This document shows positions 1 through 7,576 of a DNA stretch of 49,840 bases, piece after piece (within the stretch, counting starts at the first letter, position 1; each line of letters opens with the position of its first letter). The position numbers were made by a program, and so were the translations under genes. The notes beneath the pieces are model-generated. The model saw nothing but the letters and a program-made list of their open reading frames with translations, had not been told where the DNA came from and did not search any database. The stretch comes from Desulfuromonadales bacterium (GTDB lineage Bacteria; Desulfobacterota; Desulfuromonadia; Desulfuromonadales; BM103). The stretch lies in NCBI GenBank assembly GCA_023701265.1, contig JAMPXI010000004.1, positions 1 to 49,840 of the forward strand. The letters are read 5' to 3'.

Positions 1-390
1 GTGGTGCGCACCCTGCTGGACCGCGCCAAGACCCTGCTGGAAATGGCGGACGGAGCGGAGTTTTACTTCCGCCGTCCGACCAGCTATGATGCCGAAGCCA
101 TCGAGCGCCAGGTCGGTCCTGAACAATGTGTTGCCATTGCCCAACTGTGCGAGCAGTTGGAGGGACTGGCCACCGCCGATCATGCGGCCATCGAAGGGGT
201 GTTCCAGCAGGTCCTTACCGCGACCGGTCTGAAGCTCGGCAAACTCGGCCCGGCGGTGCGCATCGCTCTGACCGGCGGCACCGTCAGCCCAAGCATTTAT
301 GACGTGGTTACGGTGCTTGGCTGCAGTGAAACCGTGACCAGGATGCGCAGCGCCCTGAAGGTTTTTGGGGTTTCGATAAAAACCGCTTGA
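1..390 (+). CDS. gltX: Glutamate-tRNA ligase, C-terminal part (5' end outside window)
   Basis: This is the C-terminal 129 residues of a glutamyl-tRNA synthetase, the cytoplasmic enzyme that charges tRNA-Glu. The recognisable block is the anticodon-binding helical bundle near residues 77-105, with GKLGPAVRIALTGGTVSP followed by IYDVV, a hallmark of bacterial GltX. The catalytic Rossmann domain with HIGH and KMSKS lies upstream of base 1, so the GTG at base 1 is only the window edge and not a start codon. The reading frame closes with TGA at 388-390. Two tRNA genes follow directly, one of them tRNA-Glu, its substrate. The stop codon overlaps a good tRNA promoter. Assignment is confident; the family could only be confused with GlnRS, which lacks this C-terminal bundle. 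Confidence 0.93.
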   Translation: MVRTLLDRAKTLLEMADGAEFYFRRPTSYDAEAIERQVGPEQCVAIAQLCEQLEGLATADHAAIEGVFQQVLTATGLKLGKLGPAVRIALTGGTVSPSIYDVVTVLGCSETVTRMRSALKVFGVSIKTA

Positions 391-416
391 CTCCCGGGGC
401 GTCTCTTGTTTATAAA
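387..416 (+). promoter_or_regulatory. Promoter for the tRNA-Gln/tRNA-Glu unit
   Basis: TTGACT at 387-392 and TATAAA at 411-416 are separated by 18 bp, close to the sigma-70 consensus. The -35 box overlaps the gltX stop codon. Transcription would begin a few bases before the tRNA-Gln gene at 430. Inferred from sequence only. Confidence 0.6.
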
Positions 417-429
417 CACGTCCTGCCCT

Positions 430-504
430 TGGGGTGTCGCCAAGCGGTAAGGCAGCGGACTCTGACTCCGCCATTCGTGGGTTCAAATCCTACCACCCCA
501 GCCA
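430..504 (+). tRNA. tRNA-Gln (anticodon CTG)
   Basis: A full cloverleaf is visible. The acceptor arm TGGGGTG (430-436) pairs with CACCCCA (494-500), followed by discriminator G and an encoded CCA. The anticodon stem GCGGA/TCCGC encloses loop CTCTGAC, giving anticodon CTG that reads CAG codons. The T arm carries GTTCAAATC. It is followed 46 bp later by tRNA-Glu and probably shares its transcript. Confidence 0.96.
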
Positions 505-550
505 AAGGAAAGGGCGAAAGCCCCGGAGATATAGCGTTTCAAAGTTTAAT

Positions 551-627
551 GCGACCATCGTCTAGCCCGGTTAGGACACTGGCCTTTCACGCCGGCGACA
601 GGGGTTCGAATCCCCTTGGTCGTACCA
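551..627 (+). tRNA. tRNA-Glu (anticodon TTC)
   Basis: Acceptor GCGACCA (551-557) pairs with TGGTCGT (617-623), with a G-T wobble at the first pair, then A and an encoded CCA. The anticodon stem CTGGC/GCCGG encloses CTTTCAC, giving TTC. The T loop GTTCGAATC is canonical. It lies next to gltX, which charges this tRNA. Confidence 0.96.
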
Positions 628-655
628 ATTTCATGCTTCCCTGCGGGGGAGCGCG

Positions 656-683
656 ACGGAGTCTTCGGACTCCGTTTTTTTTT
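656..683 (+). terminator. Rho-independent terminator after the tRNA pair
   Basis: CGGAGTC (657-663), tetraloop TTCG and GACTCCG (668-674) form a perfect 7-bp stem followed by nine T. This is a strong intrinsic terminator that ends the tRNA transcript. Confidence 0.92.
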
Positions 684-755
684 ATGGGTGTTGGCATGAC
701 GGTGACATCACGGTATAAAGAACCTGTCAGTGATCTTCGCCGCGATGGATGCCCC

Positions 756-1700
756 ATGTTGAATACTCATATCGAAAAATTGGCTCGGGATCGTTTCACC
801 TTGTGGGTGCCGCCGAAGGGCGCCATGGTTCTTGCCGGCGCCGAGCGGCAGCCCGTGCCTCTCCCCGAACATCCACTGCCGCTCCACAAAGGTGATCTGG
901 CCGACGGACCACCGTCCGATGCTGCCATCGGCCAGGGCGTCTATGACTACCTCCGCCAGTTTCCTGACTGTGACGGCAATAAGGTTTATGCGGAACTGCT
1001 GCGCGATGCCTATCCGCATTTCATTACGGACCTGGCTTCGCATGCGGTCATGCTCGATGCCAAGCAGATCGAGTCGACCTATGTCCTGCGAAAACTGACT
1101 TGCCTGAAGATCCTGTGCCTGCTTGATCCGCGCAATTACGGGCTCCTCCTGCAGTTGGCACGCGGCTACTTCGAACTGGCCCTTGATTTCGTCGAGCTTG
1201 CCAACTGCCGTCAACATTTGCGCGAAGCGATGCGTTTCGGTCAGGAACTGCTGGCGCTTGCCCCAACAGACCCGTCGGCCCTGTCACTGCTGGCTGAAAT
1301 CGATTATCTCCTTGGCGACTACCCGGCAGCTGTCATAAAGTGGCAGCGACTTGCAGCGCACGTCGATGACCCTGCGGTTCGCGAGCGGATCGCAGCAAGG
1401 ATCGCCGCCTGTCCGACCGGCGAGTGTCCGGAAACAGCTCTGGCCGATGACCTGGAAGCAATTGCCGAGGCCATGCGACTTCATGCTCTGGGTGACAACA
1501 CCCGGGCAACTTCCATACTTGAACGGCTGGAAGAGGCGGGGAGATTGACTTCAATGCTGCCATCGGCTGATTTTTACTGGCTGCTGGGAATCTGCCGGCA
1601 AGGTTGCGGCGATGCCGGTGGAGCTGTCCGTGCGCTGCATGCCGCACTGGAGCTTGAACCTGGCCACCCGGCAGCCCAGGCTGCATTGGCAGCCCTGTAA
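756..1700 (+). CDS. TPR-repeat protein of unknown specific function
   Basis: A 314-residue soluble protein if started at the ATG at 756; in-frame ATGs at 684 and 696 would add about 20 residues, and no start has a clear Shine-Dalgarno site. The same frame runs back through the tRNA genes, so the longest reading is certainly wrong. The second half is helical with tetratricopeptide-like pairs, for example the blocks ending in LALAPTDPSALSLLAEIDYLLGDY and, near the C terminus, the stretch that contains WLLGICRQGCGD and ends in LELEPGHPAAQAALAAL. TPR proteins act as protein-binding scaffolds, so the partner cannot be inferred. A 39-residue membrane protein gene begins 9 bp after its stop and is probably cotranscribed. 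Confidence 0.6.
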   Translation: MLNTHIEKLARDRFTLWVPPKGAMVLAGAERQPVPLPEHPLPLHKGDLADGPPSDAAIGQGVYDYLRQFPDCDGNKVYAELLRDAYPHFITDLASHAVMLDAKQIESTYVLRKLTCLKILCLLDPRNYGLLLQLARGYFELALDFVELANCRQHLREAMRFGQELLALAPTDPSALSLLAEIDYLLGDYPAAVIKWQRLAAHVDDPAVRERIAARIAACPTGECPETALADDLEAIAEAMRLHALGDNTRATSILERLEEAGRLTSMLPSADFYWLLGICRQGCGDAGGAVRALHAALELEPGHPAAQAALAAL

Positions 1701-1709
1701 GGAGTTGCC

Positions 1710-1829
1710 ATGAGCGATTTTACCACAGGCGACATCCTCTTCATCATCTTCATCCTCTGCGTCATTCACGGCATCATGCTGGCCCTGGGTTATGTGCGTC
1801 AACGCAAGGCCAAGAGGCCGCAAACCTGA
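1710..1829 (+). CDS. 39-residue single-span membrane protein
   Basis: A short gene with a GGAG ribosome-binding site at 1701-1704, six bases before the ATG. The product starts MSDFTTGDILFIIFILCVIH, continues with a further hydrophobic run to about residue 28, and ends in the basic tail VRQRKAKRPQT. One hydrophobic span of about 20 residues followed by a positive tail predicts a small inner-membrane protein with its C terminus in the cytoplasm. It follows the TPR gene closely. No family is recognised. The ribosome site, coding-like third positions and clean topology support a real gene. Confidence 0.5.
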   Translation: MSDFTTGDILFIIFILCVIHGIMLALGYVRQRKAKRPQT

Positions 1830-1959
1830 AGGATGACAAGCGCCTCTGCGTGCCCGGCCGCCTTGAAGTCTTCCCTCCGTTCCGGTTGTTTTCCCACGTT
1901 GGTCCATGATAGAGTTCTTCGATTAACTTTGCTGATATACATCAACAGGTGGGAGTGGC

Positions 1960-3447
1960 ATGTCGCGAGGCTGGTTGCTTCACATTCAGCTGCTGTTGCT
2001 GCTGTTTGCCGTCGGTCCGGCCTGGGCCGGCGATGCCACCATTTTCACGCTCTGGCCGCTGGTCGACTACCGTTCCGCTGAAGACAGCAGTTATCGCAGT
2101 CTCCATCTTCTCGGTCCGCTCATTAAAATCGAATCCAAGGATGATGAAGTCGAATACGCGGTACGTCCGCTTTTTTACCGTGCCGCCGATGATTCCGGGG
2201 GATCGCAGACCGAAATTCTCTATCCGCTGGCGGTTGAGCGCAGTCAGGCCGATACCGGTTTCTTTGATACCTTCCACCTGCTGCATTATGATTTCGGGAG
2301 CAGGGAAGGGGGAAGTTCCAACCAGTTCTATCTCTTCCCCTTCCTGTTTTACGGTGAAGATGCCGAACAGGGCCGTTATGCGGCTGTTTTTCCCGTTGGT
2401 GGCCTCCTGTATGACTGGTTCGGCCGCGACCGCATAAGTTTCGCGCTTTTCCCCCTGTATGCCCGCACCAATAAGGGAACGACCGAGACGAAGCATCTCC
2501 TCTGGCCGTTTTTTTCCCGAACCACCGGAGAGGATGAAAGCGGTTTTGCCGTCTGGCCGCTCTATGGGCAAAGCCGCAAGGACGGGGTTTACCGCAAGCA
2601 GTTTTTCCTCTGGCCCCTCTGTTTCAATGAAGACACCGGTCTCGACAGCGGTCAGCCAACGACGCGATTCGCCGTTCTGCCCTTCTGGTTCGAACAGGAA
2701 TCCCGCGATTATTCCCAGCGCACCGTATTATGGCCGTTCCTTTCGTGGACGCAGGACCGTGCCAAGGAATACGAGCAATGGGATGCGCCCTGGCCGCTGG
2801 TCCGCATCACCCGTGGCACGACCCGGAACGGTCTGCGCTTACTCCCCTTCTATGCCGACGAAACCATTGAGGCGCGCCGCAAGCGCTGGTTCCTCTACCC
2901 GGTTTACCAGATCGAGGATACCAACACCGAGTTTCTTGCCCGGCAGCGGCATCGCGTGATGTTCTTCCTCTACTCCGATCTGCTTGAGAGGAATCTCGAT
3001 ACAGGTGCGGAAAAACGCAGAATTGACTTCTGGCCTCTGTTCGGTTACCACCGTGAGAATGGGGTGAGCCGGCTCAACGTCCTGGCGCTCCTCGAACCGT
3101 TTTTCCCGGAGAACGATGCCCTCGAACGCTCCTGGTCGCCGTTGTGGCGTCTTTATCAGCAACGTTGGGACGCGCAGGGTAACCAGGTCGTCAGCATCCT
3201 GTGGAATCTCTACTGGCAGGAACGTCAGGGGGAGAAACTGGCCATGGAGCTTTTCCCCCTGTTCGATTATCGGCGGGATCTGACCGAAACCCGCCTGCGT
3301 CTATTCAAGGGATTGGCAACTCTCCGCAGTGAACCTGAGCAGCGTTGCCTGTCCTTGTTGTTTTTGCCGTGGGAAATGTGCTGGGCCAAACAGCCGGGGT
3401 CCCCGGCCATAGCCGCCGTCATCGAGACGGCTGAAGCGCAGCCTTAA
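1960..3447 (+). CDS. Exported W-P-L/F repeat protein at the head of an Mla-type operon
   Basis: A 495-residue protein with an N-terminal signal peptide (basic start, leucine run, cut near AWA-G at residue 24). The rest contains about a dozen short repeats with a [LFV]WP[LF] core, spaced 25-40 residues apart and each followed by a polar, charged turn; examples are TLWPLVDYRS, LLWPFFSRT, AVWPLYGQS and DFWPLFGYH. Alternating aromatic and hydrophobic strands with polar turns suggest a beta-rich fold in the periplasm or outer membrane. The MlaE-type permease gene starts 5 bp after its stop, so it very likely shares the transcript. No named family is recognised. Its position suggests a role in envelope lipid transport, but this is inference. 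Confidence 0.6.
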   Translation: MSRGWLLHIQLLLLLFAVGPAWAGDATIFTLWPLVDYRSAEDSSYRSLHLLGPLIKIESKDDEVEYAVRPLFYRAADDSGGSQTEILYPLAVERSQADTGFFDTFHLLHYDFGSREGGSSNQFYLFPFLFYGEDAEQGRYAAVFPVGGLLYDWFGRDRISFALFPLYARTNKGTTETKHLLWPFFSRTTGEDESGFAVWPLYGQSRKDGVYRKQFFLWPLCFNEDTGLDSGQPTTRFAVLPFWFEQESRDYSQRTVLWPFLSWTQDRAKEYEQWDAPWPLVRITRGTTRNGLRLLPFYADETIEARRKRWFLYPVYQIEDTNTEFLARQRHRVMFFLYSDLLERNLDTGAEKRRIDFWPLFGYHRENGVSRLNVLALLEPFFPENDALERSWSPLWRLYQQRWDAQGNQVVSILWNLYWQERQGEKLAMELFPLFDYRRDLTETRLRLFKGLATLRSEPEQRCLSLLFLPWEMCWAKQPGSPAIAAVIETAEAQP

Positions 3448-3451
3448 CGAT

Positions 3452-4225
3452 ATGCGACTGATCAGCATTGTCGGCCAGAAACTGCTCAATACGGCCCAGG
3501 CAGCGGGTGAAATGCTTGCCCTGTTCGTGGAGACCCTTTATTTCATCAAGGAGGCCCCGCGCAACCTGCCCAGCATCACGCGCCACATGAGCGATATCGG
3601 CATCGGTACTTTGCCGGTGGCCATGCTGCTGGCATTGTTCGTCGGTATGGTTTTGTCGTTGCAAACCGGTTCGGAACTGGCTCTCTACGGTACCCAGGAG
3701 GCCATTGGCTCGATTGTCGGCCTCTCCATGGTCAGGGAGCTCGGCCCGATGATGACCAGCCTGCTGGTCGCCGGTCGCATCGGTTCGGCAATGGCGGCCG
3801 AGGTCGGCGCCATGAAGGTCTACGAAGAGATCGATGCCTTGCGCACCCTGGAGATCAACCCGGTGCGCTATCTTGCCATGCCGCGCCTGATCGCCTGCGT
3901 TTTTGCCGTTCCGGCGCTGGTGGTTTTTGCCGATATGGTCGGTATCGCCGGCGGTGGAATGATTGCGGCGGTGAATCCACAGATCAATGTGCCGTTCAAT
4001 GTCTATTACGACAACATGGTGCGCTCTCTTGATTACATGGAAGTGCTCAAGGGCTTGATGAAGTCGTTTGTCTTTGGCGGCATCATTGCCCAGGTTGGCT
4101 GCTATGTCGGCTTCAAGACGACCGGTGGGGCCCGGGGAATCGGCGAGTCGACCACCCGATCCGTGGTCATCTCTTTTGTCCTGATCATGATCGCCAACTA
4201 TTTTCTGACTCGCTTCATGATGTAG
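3452..4225 (+). CDS. mlaE: MlaE-family ABC transporter permease
   Basis: A 257-residue inner-membrane protein of the MlaE/YrbE permease family, the membrane core of retrograde or anterograde phospholipid transporters. Family landmarks are the MREL-GPMMTSLLVAGRIGSAMAAEVGAMK block near residues 91-120, then EEIDALRTLEINPVRYLAMPR, and about five hydrophobic spans. Length is normal for the family. It lies between the repeat protein (5 bp upstream) and the ATPase gene (10 bp downstream). No obvious ribosome-binding site precedes the ATG, consistent with translational coupling to the upstream gene. Assignment to the family is confident; the lipid and direction of transport are not visible. Confidence 0.92.
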   Translation: MRLISIVGQKLLNTAQAAGEMLALFVETLYFIKEAPRNLPSITRHMSDIGIGTLPVAMLLALFVGMVLSLQTGSELALYGTQEAIGSIVGLSMVRELGPMMTSLLVAGRIGSAMAAEVGAMKVYEEIDALRTLEINPVRYLAMPRLIACVFAVPALVVFADMVGIAGGGMIAAVNPQINVPFNVYYDNMVRSLDYMEVLKGLMKSFVFGGIIAQVGCYVGFKTTGGARGIGESTTRSVVISFVLIMIANYFLTRFMM

Positions 4226-4235
4226 GCAGGGACAC

Positions 4236-5144
4236 ATGGCTGACAAACAGGATCCTCGCAGCCCGGTGACCAGATTTCTGGGCGCTCTTGGCAATGGCAC
4301 TCAGATCGGTGATATCTGGACCAAGCTCTCGCACGGTTTCACCGCGACGCTGATGGAAGGCCAGGACAAGCAGATCAGCTACGAGGATTCGCACGGCGGG
4401 ATTGGCATTCGCATCGAGTCGCTCAACAAGTCATTTAACGGCAATCAGGTTCTCAAGGAGATCAACCTGGAGATACTGCCGGGTGAGACCTTCTCCCTGA
4501 TCGGCCCGTCGGGAACCGGTAAAAGCGTGTTGCTCAAACACATCGTCAAGCTGCTCGAGCCTGATTCAGGGAAAATCTTCATCGACGGCCACGATATCCA
4601 TTCGCAAGAGAGCTCTCCGCGTAACTACCGTTACAGCATGGTGTTTCAGTCATCAGCCCTCTTCAATTCACTGACTGTCGGCGAAAACGTCGGCCTGTGG
4701 CTTCGTGAAAAACGGGTCTGCGGTGAAAAACAGATCCGTCAGATCATTCGTGAGAAGCTCTCGCTGGTCGGCCTTGACGGGAAAGAGGAGATGCGTACCT
4801 CCGAACTGTCGGGAGGGATGAGAAAGCGCGTGGCGATTGCCCGGTCGTTGGCCATGAATCCCGATTTGATCCTTTACGACGAGCCCACTGCGGAGTTGGA
4901 CCCGGTTACCTCCGACGAATTGGCCCGGGTGATCATCAATCTCAAGGAAAAGGTCCGATTGACCACGGTGATTGTCAGTCATGACCTGAATTTTGCTCTT
5001 TATCTCTCCGATCGTGTCGGGATGATGCACGACGGTCAGATTGTTGAAATTGGCACGCCACAACAGATCAAGCAGAGCCAGAACCCCATCGTGCGCAACT
5101 TCATCTACACCACGACCAAGGGAATCAAGGGGGAGGACAACTAA
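4236..5144 (+). CDS. mlaF: MlaF-type ABC transporter ATP-binding protein
   Basis: A 302-residue ATPase that would energise the MlaE permease. The Walker A motif GPSGTGKS is at residues 90-97, the signature LSGGM precedes RKRVAIARSLA, and Walker B is LILYDEP followed by TAELDP and the H-loop SHD. The substitution of M for Q in the signature is typical of the MlaF subfamily. An N-terminal extension of about 55 residues precedes the usual start of the nucleotide-binding domain and is unusual for MlaF. It starts 10 bp after mlaE and its TAA lies 1 bp before the MlaD start, so the three genes form one operon. Confidence 0.9.
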   Translation: MADKQDPRSPVTRFLGALGNGTQIGDIWTKLSHGFTATLMEGQDKQISYEDSHGGIGIRIESLNKSFNGNQVLKEINLEILPGETFSLIGPSGTGKSVLLKHIVKLLEPDSGKIFIDGHDIHSQESSPRNYRYSMVFQSSALFNSLTVGENVGLWLREKRVCGEKQIRQIIREKLSLVGLDGKEEMRTSELSGGMRKRVAIARSLAMNPDLILYDEPTAELDPVTSDELARVIINLKEKVRLTTVIVSHDLNFALYLSDRVGMMHDGQIVEIGTPQQIKQSQNPIVRNFIYTTTKGIKGEDN

Positions 5145-5145
5145 G

Positions 5146-6234
5146 ATGGCAGTCAGCACCGAGCAGAAGGTCGGCCTGTTTTTCCTGATATCACTCCTGG
5201 TCCTCGGCATCATGATTGAACTCGTCGAGGACTGGCGGCCGTTCGAAAAACAAATAGACTTCCGTGCGTATTTCAAATCGGCAGTCGGGCTGAAAGAGGG
5301 CGATCCGGTTCGAGTTGCCGGAGTTGATGCCGGCAAGGTTCGCAAGATCAGCATCGAGGACAGTCGGGTGCGTATCGATTTCTACGTGAACGACGCCAAT
5401 ATGATTCGGGAAGACAGTCTGGCGCAAATCCGTCAGACCAATCTGCTCGGCGGCGTCTTTCTCGGTCTGGATTTCGGTTCCCCCGATCGTCCGGCGATTT
5501 CGCCCGGTGGTGAAGTCCGTACTCAGGAAGGGGCCAACATCGATCAGTTGATCAGCAATATCGACCGCAACCAGGACCGGGTGCTGCGTCCTCTGGGAGA
5601 TCTGGTCGAGGACAGCCGCGAACCGCTGGCCGAAGCCATTCGCCGTCTCGAACGGATTGCCACCAAGATCGATGAAGGCCAGGGTACCATTGGCCTGTTG
5701 GTCAACGATCCGGGGCTATATGACCAGGTGACGACCCTCTCTTCGCGACTGAATACTCTGCTGGTCCGCCTGGAAGCAGGCGAAGGGACGATGGGCAAGC
5801 TGCTTTCCGATCCATCCCTGTATGACAATTTGAATCGCACCGCGAACAATTTCAACCAGATATCGGAACAGGTCAAGACCGGAAAGGGAACTTTGGGCAA
5901 ACTGGTCAACGACGAAAAACTTTACGATGAGGCGACCGGTGCCCTGGCCAATGTCCGCACGATTTCCGACAAAGTCAATCGCGGCGAGGGGACCCTCGGC
6001 AAACTGGTCAACGACGATGAACTTTATCGCGACGTGCATGAAGGTGTGGGGCGGATCAACAGCATTGCCAAAAAGATCGACGAGGGGGAGGGGACTCTCG
6101 GCCGACTGATCAATGAAGACGACATTTACCGGGACACGAAAACCACCCTGCACAAAGTCGAGAAAACCGTCGACGGCATGGGCGATACGGGACCGCTGTC
6201 GGCGCTCGGAGTCGTGCTCGGTACACTCTTCTAG
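5146..6234 (+). CDS. mlaD: MlaD/MCE-family protein with five C-terminal tandem repeats
   Basis: A 362-residue protein with one N-terminal membrane anchor (about residues 9-25) and an MCE domain (about residues 38-125, with VGLKEGDPVRVAGVDAGKV). MCE proteins form hexameric periplasmic rings that carry lipids. After the MCE domain come five copies of a roughly 33-residue unit with the core GEGT[LIM]GKLVNDxxLYxD, at about residues 177, 211, 245, 278 and 312. The units are probably alpha-helical and extend the ring into a tube. Neither MlaC nor MlaA genes are nearby, so the repeats may bridge the periplasm instead. The start at 5146 is chosen because it follows the mlaF stop by 1 bp and yields a proper anchor. 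Confidence 0.88.
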   Translation: MAVSTEQKVGLFFLISLLVLGIMIELVEDWRPFEKQIDFRAYFKSAVGLKEGDPVRVAGVDAGKVRKISIEDSRVRIDFYVNDANMIREDSLAQIRQTNLLGGVFLGLDFGSPDRPAISPGGEVRTQEGANIDQLISNIDRNQDRVLRPLGDLVEDSREPLAEAIRRLERIATKIDEGQGTIGLLVNDPGLYDQVTTLSSRLNTLLVRLEAGEGTMGKLLSDPSLYDNLNRTANNFNQISEQVKTGKGTLGKLVNDEKLYDEATGALANVRTISDKVNRGEGTLGKLVNDDELYRDVHEGVGRINSIAKKIDEGEGTLGRLINEDDIYRDTKTTLHKVEKTVDGMGDTGPLSALGVVLGTLF

Positions 6235-6362
6235 CTGCAGCATTGTCAGCCGTAGTTTTTTGCACGTAATTTGCATGAACTGAGAGTTGGAAATCCGGAG
6301 GGTACTTTCTGCGGCATTTCGCAATTAATTCTGCAGTTTTTTGACGGACCAGGGGGGTAGGG

Positions 6363-7391
6363 TTGCGGCTGAAGAATTTCAAATGGCTGTTGGGTTTGGC
6401 TCTGTCCGCGGGGGTGTTCTGCCTTGCCCCTGCTGTCGAGGCAGCACCCCCGCCGCCGCCTTTGGTTGCCGTCATTCTCCCCAAGGACAACGCGCGTTTT
6501 CAGTCAATTCACGCAGCCTTTCTCGAACGTTTCAACAAGATTACGACGATTGCCGGTAAACCGCGGCTTTACATCCAGTCGCCGAACTCGGATCTCATGT
6601 CTCTGCGCAACAGCATTCGCAAGGCTAATGCGCTTGGTGCCGATCTGGTTGTGGTTTACGGTACACGTGCGGCCATGGCAGCCAAGCAGGAAGACTTTAC
6701 CGAGCCACTGATTTTTGCCGATGTCTTTGAGCCCGTCGCCATGGGCCTGGTCCCGTCGCTCAACCGCGGGGGCGACCTGATCACAGGGGTCAGCGGCCAC
6801 GCGCCGGTCCAGACGCTGCTCAAGGTTCTTCAGGAAACGGTTGGGACCGGTCATCTGGGTATTCCCGTTGAGGCGAAAAACCCGGCGGGGAAAATTCAGG
6901 TTGAGGTGCTGAAAAAGGCGGCATGCCGTCGCGTTGGGCCTGCGGACGACAATGGCAAGCTGAATCCGTCCGGCGATCTCTGCTGGCTGGAGATCGTGCC
7001 GACCGACATGCAATCTCCAGCCGGAGTGACGAAAGGTCTCAAGGCGGCTGAAGGAAAGATCAATTCCATTTATCTTAGCGATCTGCTGCCATCCGATGCG
7101 CATGTCGCCGAGATTCTCGACTATGCGAACCAGGCCGGGCTGCTGGTCATCAGCCAAATCCCTGGGACTGCCGAGCAGGGAGCTTTTGCGACTCTGGAAT
7201 CCGATCCCCAGGAACAGGGACAGCTGCTTGGGGAAATTGCCGACCGTCTGATCGAGGGTGATCTCCCGGAAGATATTCCGCTGATGATACCGCGGCGGAT
7301 CTCTCTGGTTGTCAATCTCGACATTGCCAAAAAGAATGATATTCAGGTGCCTTTTTCCGTGCTCAGCCAGACATCCCGTGTCGTTCGTTGA
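6363..7391 (+). CDS. ABC-type substrate-binding protein (TrpX/YcjX-like, PF04392 type)
   Basis: A 342-residue exported protein. The TTG start is preceded by a G-rich AGGGGGG site, and the product begins with a signal peptide cut near VEA-AP (residue 28). The fold pattern, VAVILPKDNARFQ..., then GADLVVVYGTRAAM and EPLIFADVFEPVAMGLV, matches the ABC_sub_bind family of periplasmic binding proteins, which bind amino acids or other small ligands. No permease or ATPase genes of that family are adjacent, so it may work with distant partners or as a sensor. It is separated from mlaD by 128 bp and may have its own promoter. The ligand cannot be predicted. Confidence 0.72.
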   Translation: MRLKNFKWLLGLALSAGVFCLAPAVEAAPPPPPLVAVILPKDNARFQSIHAAFLERFNKITTIAGKPRLYIQSPNSDLMSLRNSIRKANALGADLVVVYGTRAAMAAKQEDFTEPLIFADVFEPVAMGLVPSLNRGGDLITGVSGHAPVQTLLKVLQETVGTGHLGIPVEAKNPAGKIQVEVLKKAACRRVGPADDNGKLNPSGDLCWLEIVPTDMQSPAGVTKGLKAAEGKINSIYLSDLLPSDAHVAEILDYANQAGLLVISQIPGTAEQGAFATLESDPQEQGQLLGEIADRLIEGDLPEDIPLMIPRRISLVVNLDIAKKNDIQVPFSVLSQTSRVVR

Positions 7392-7486
7392 ATTATTGCC
7401 CTCGTTGTAATCCCCCGGCGAAAATTTATCCTGGCGTCATCACGGGCCGGAACCGGACCCGGTCCTGCCGACGCACGCAAACCCGA

Positions 7487-7516
7487 TTGACAAGACTTCA
7501 CTGCTCCTGCTTAAAT
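7487..7516 (+). promoter_or_regulatory. Sigma-70 promoter ahead of the aminotransferase
   Basis: A perfect TTGACA at 7487-7492 and TTAAAT at 7511-7516 with an 18-bp spacer lie 61 bp before the ATG. The intergenic region of 185 bp holds no other recognised element. Confidence 0.5.
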
Positions 7517-7576
7517 ACGCGTTCGGCTGATTGATGAACAATATCTCATGCTGCCAGGCAGCGCGGAGGCTCACCC

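Noticed and set aside
387-755. A long open frame that would extend the TPR protein upstream through both tRNA genes
   Set aside because: It crosses two complete tRNAs and a strong terminator, so it cannot be coding there; the start was moved to 756.
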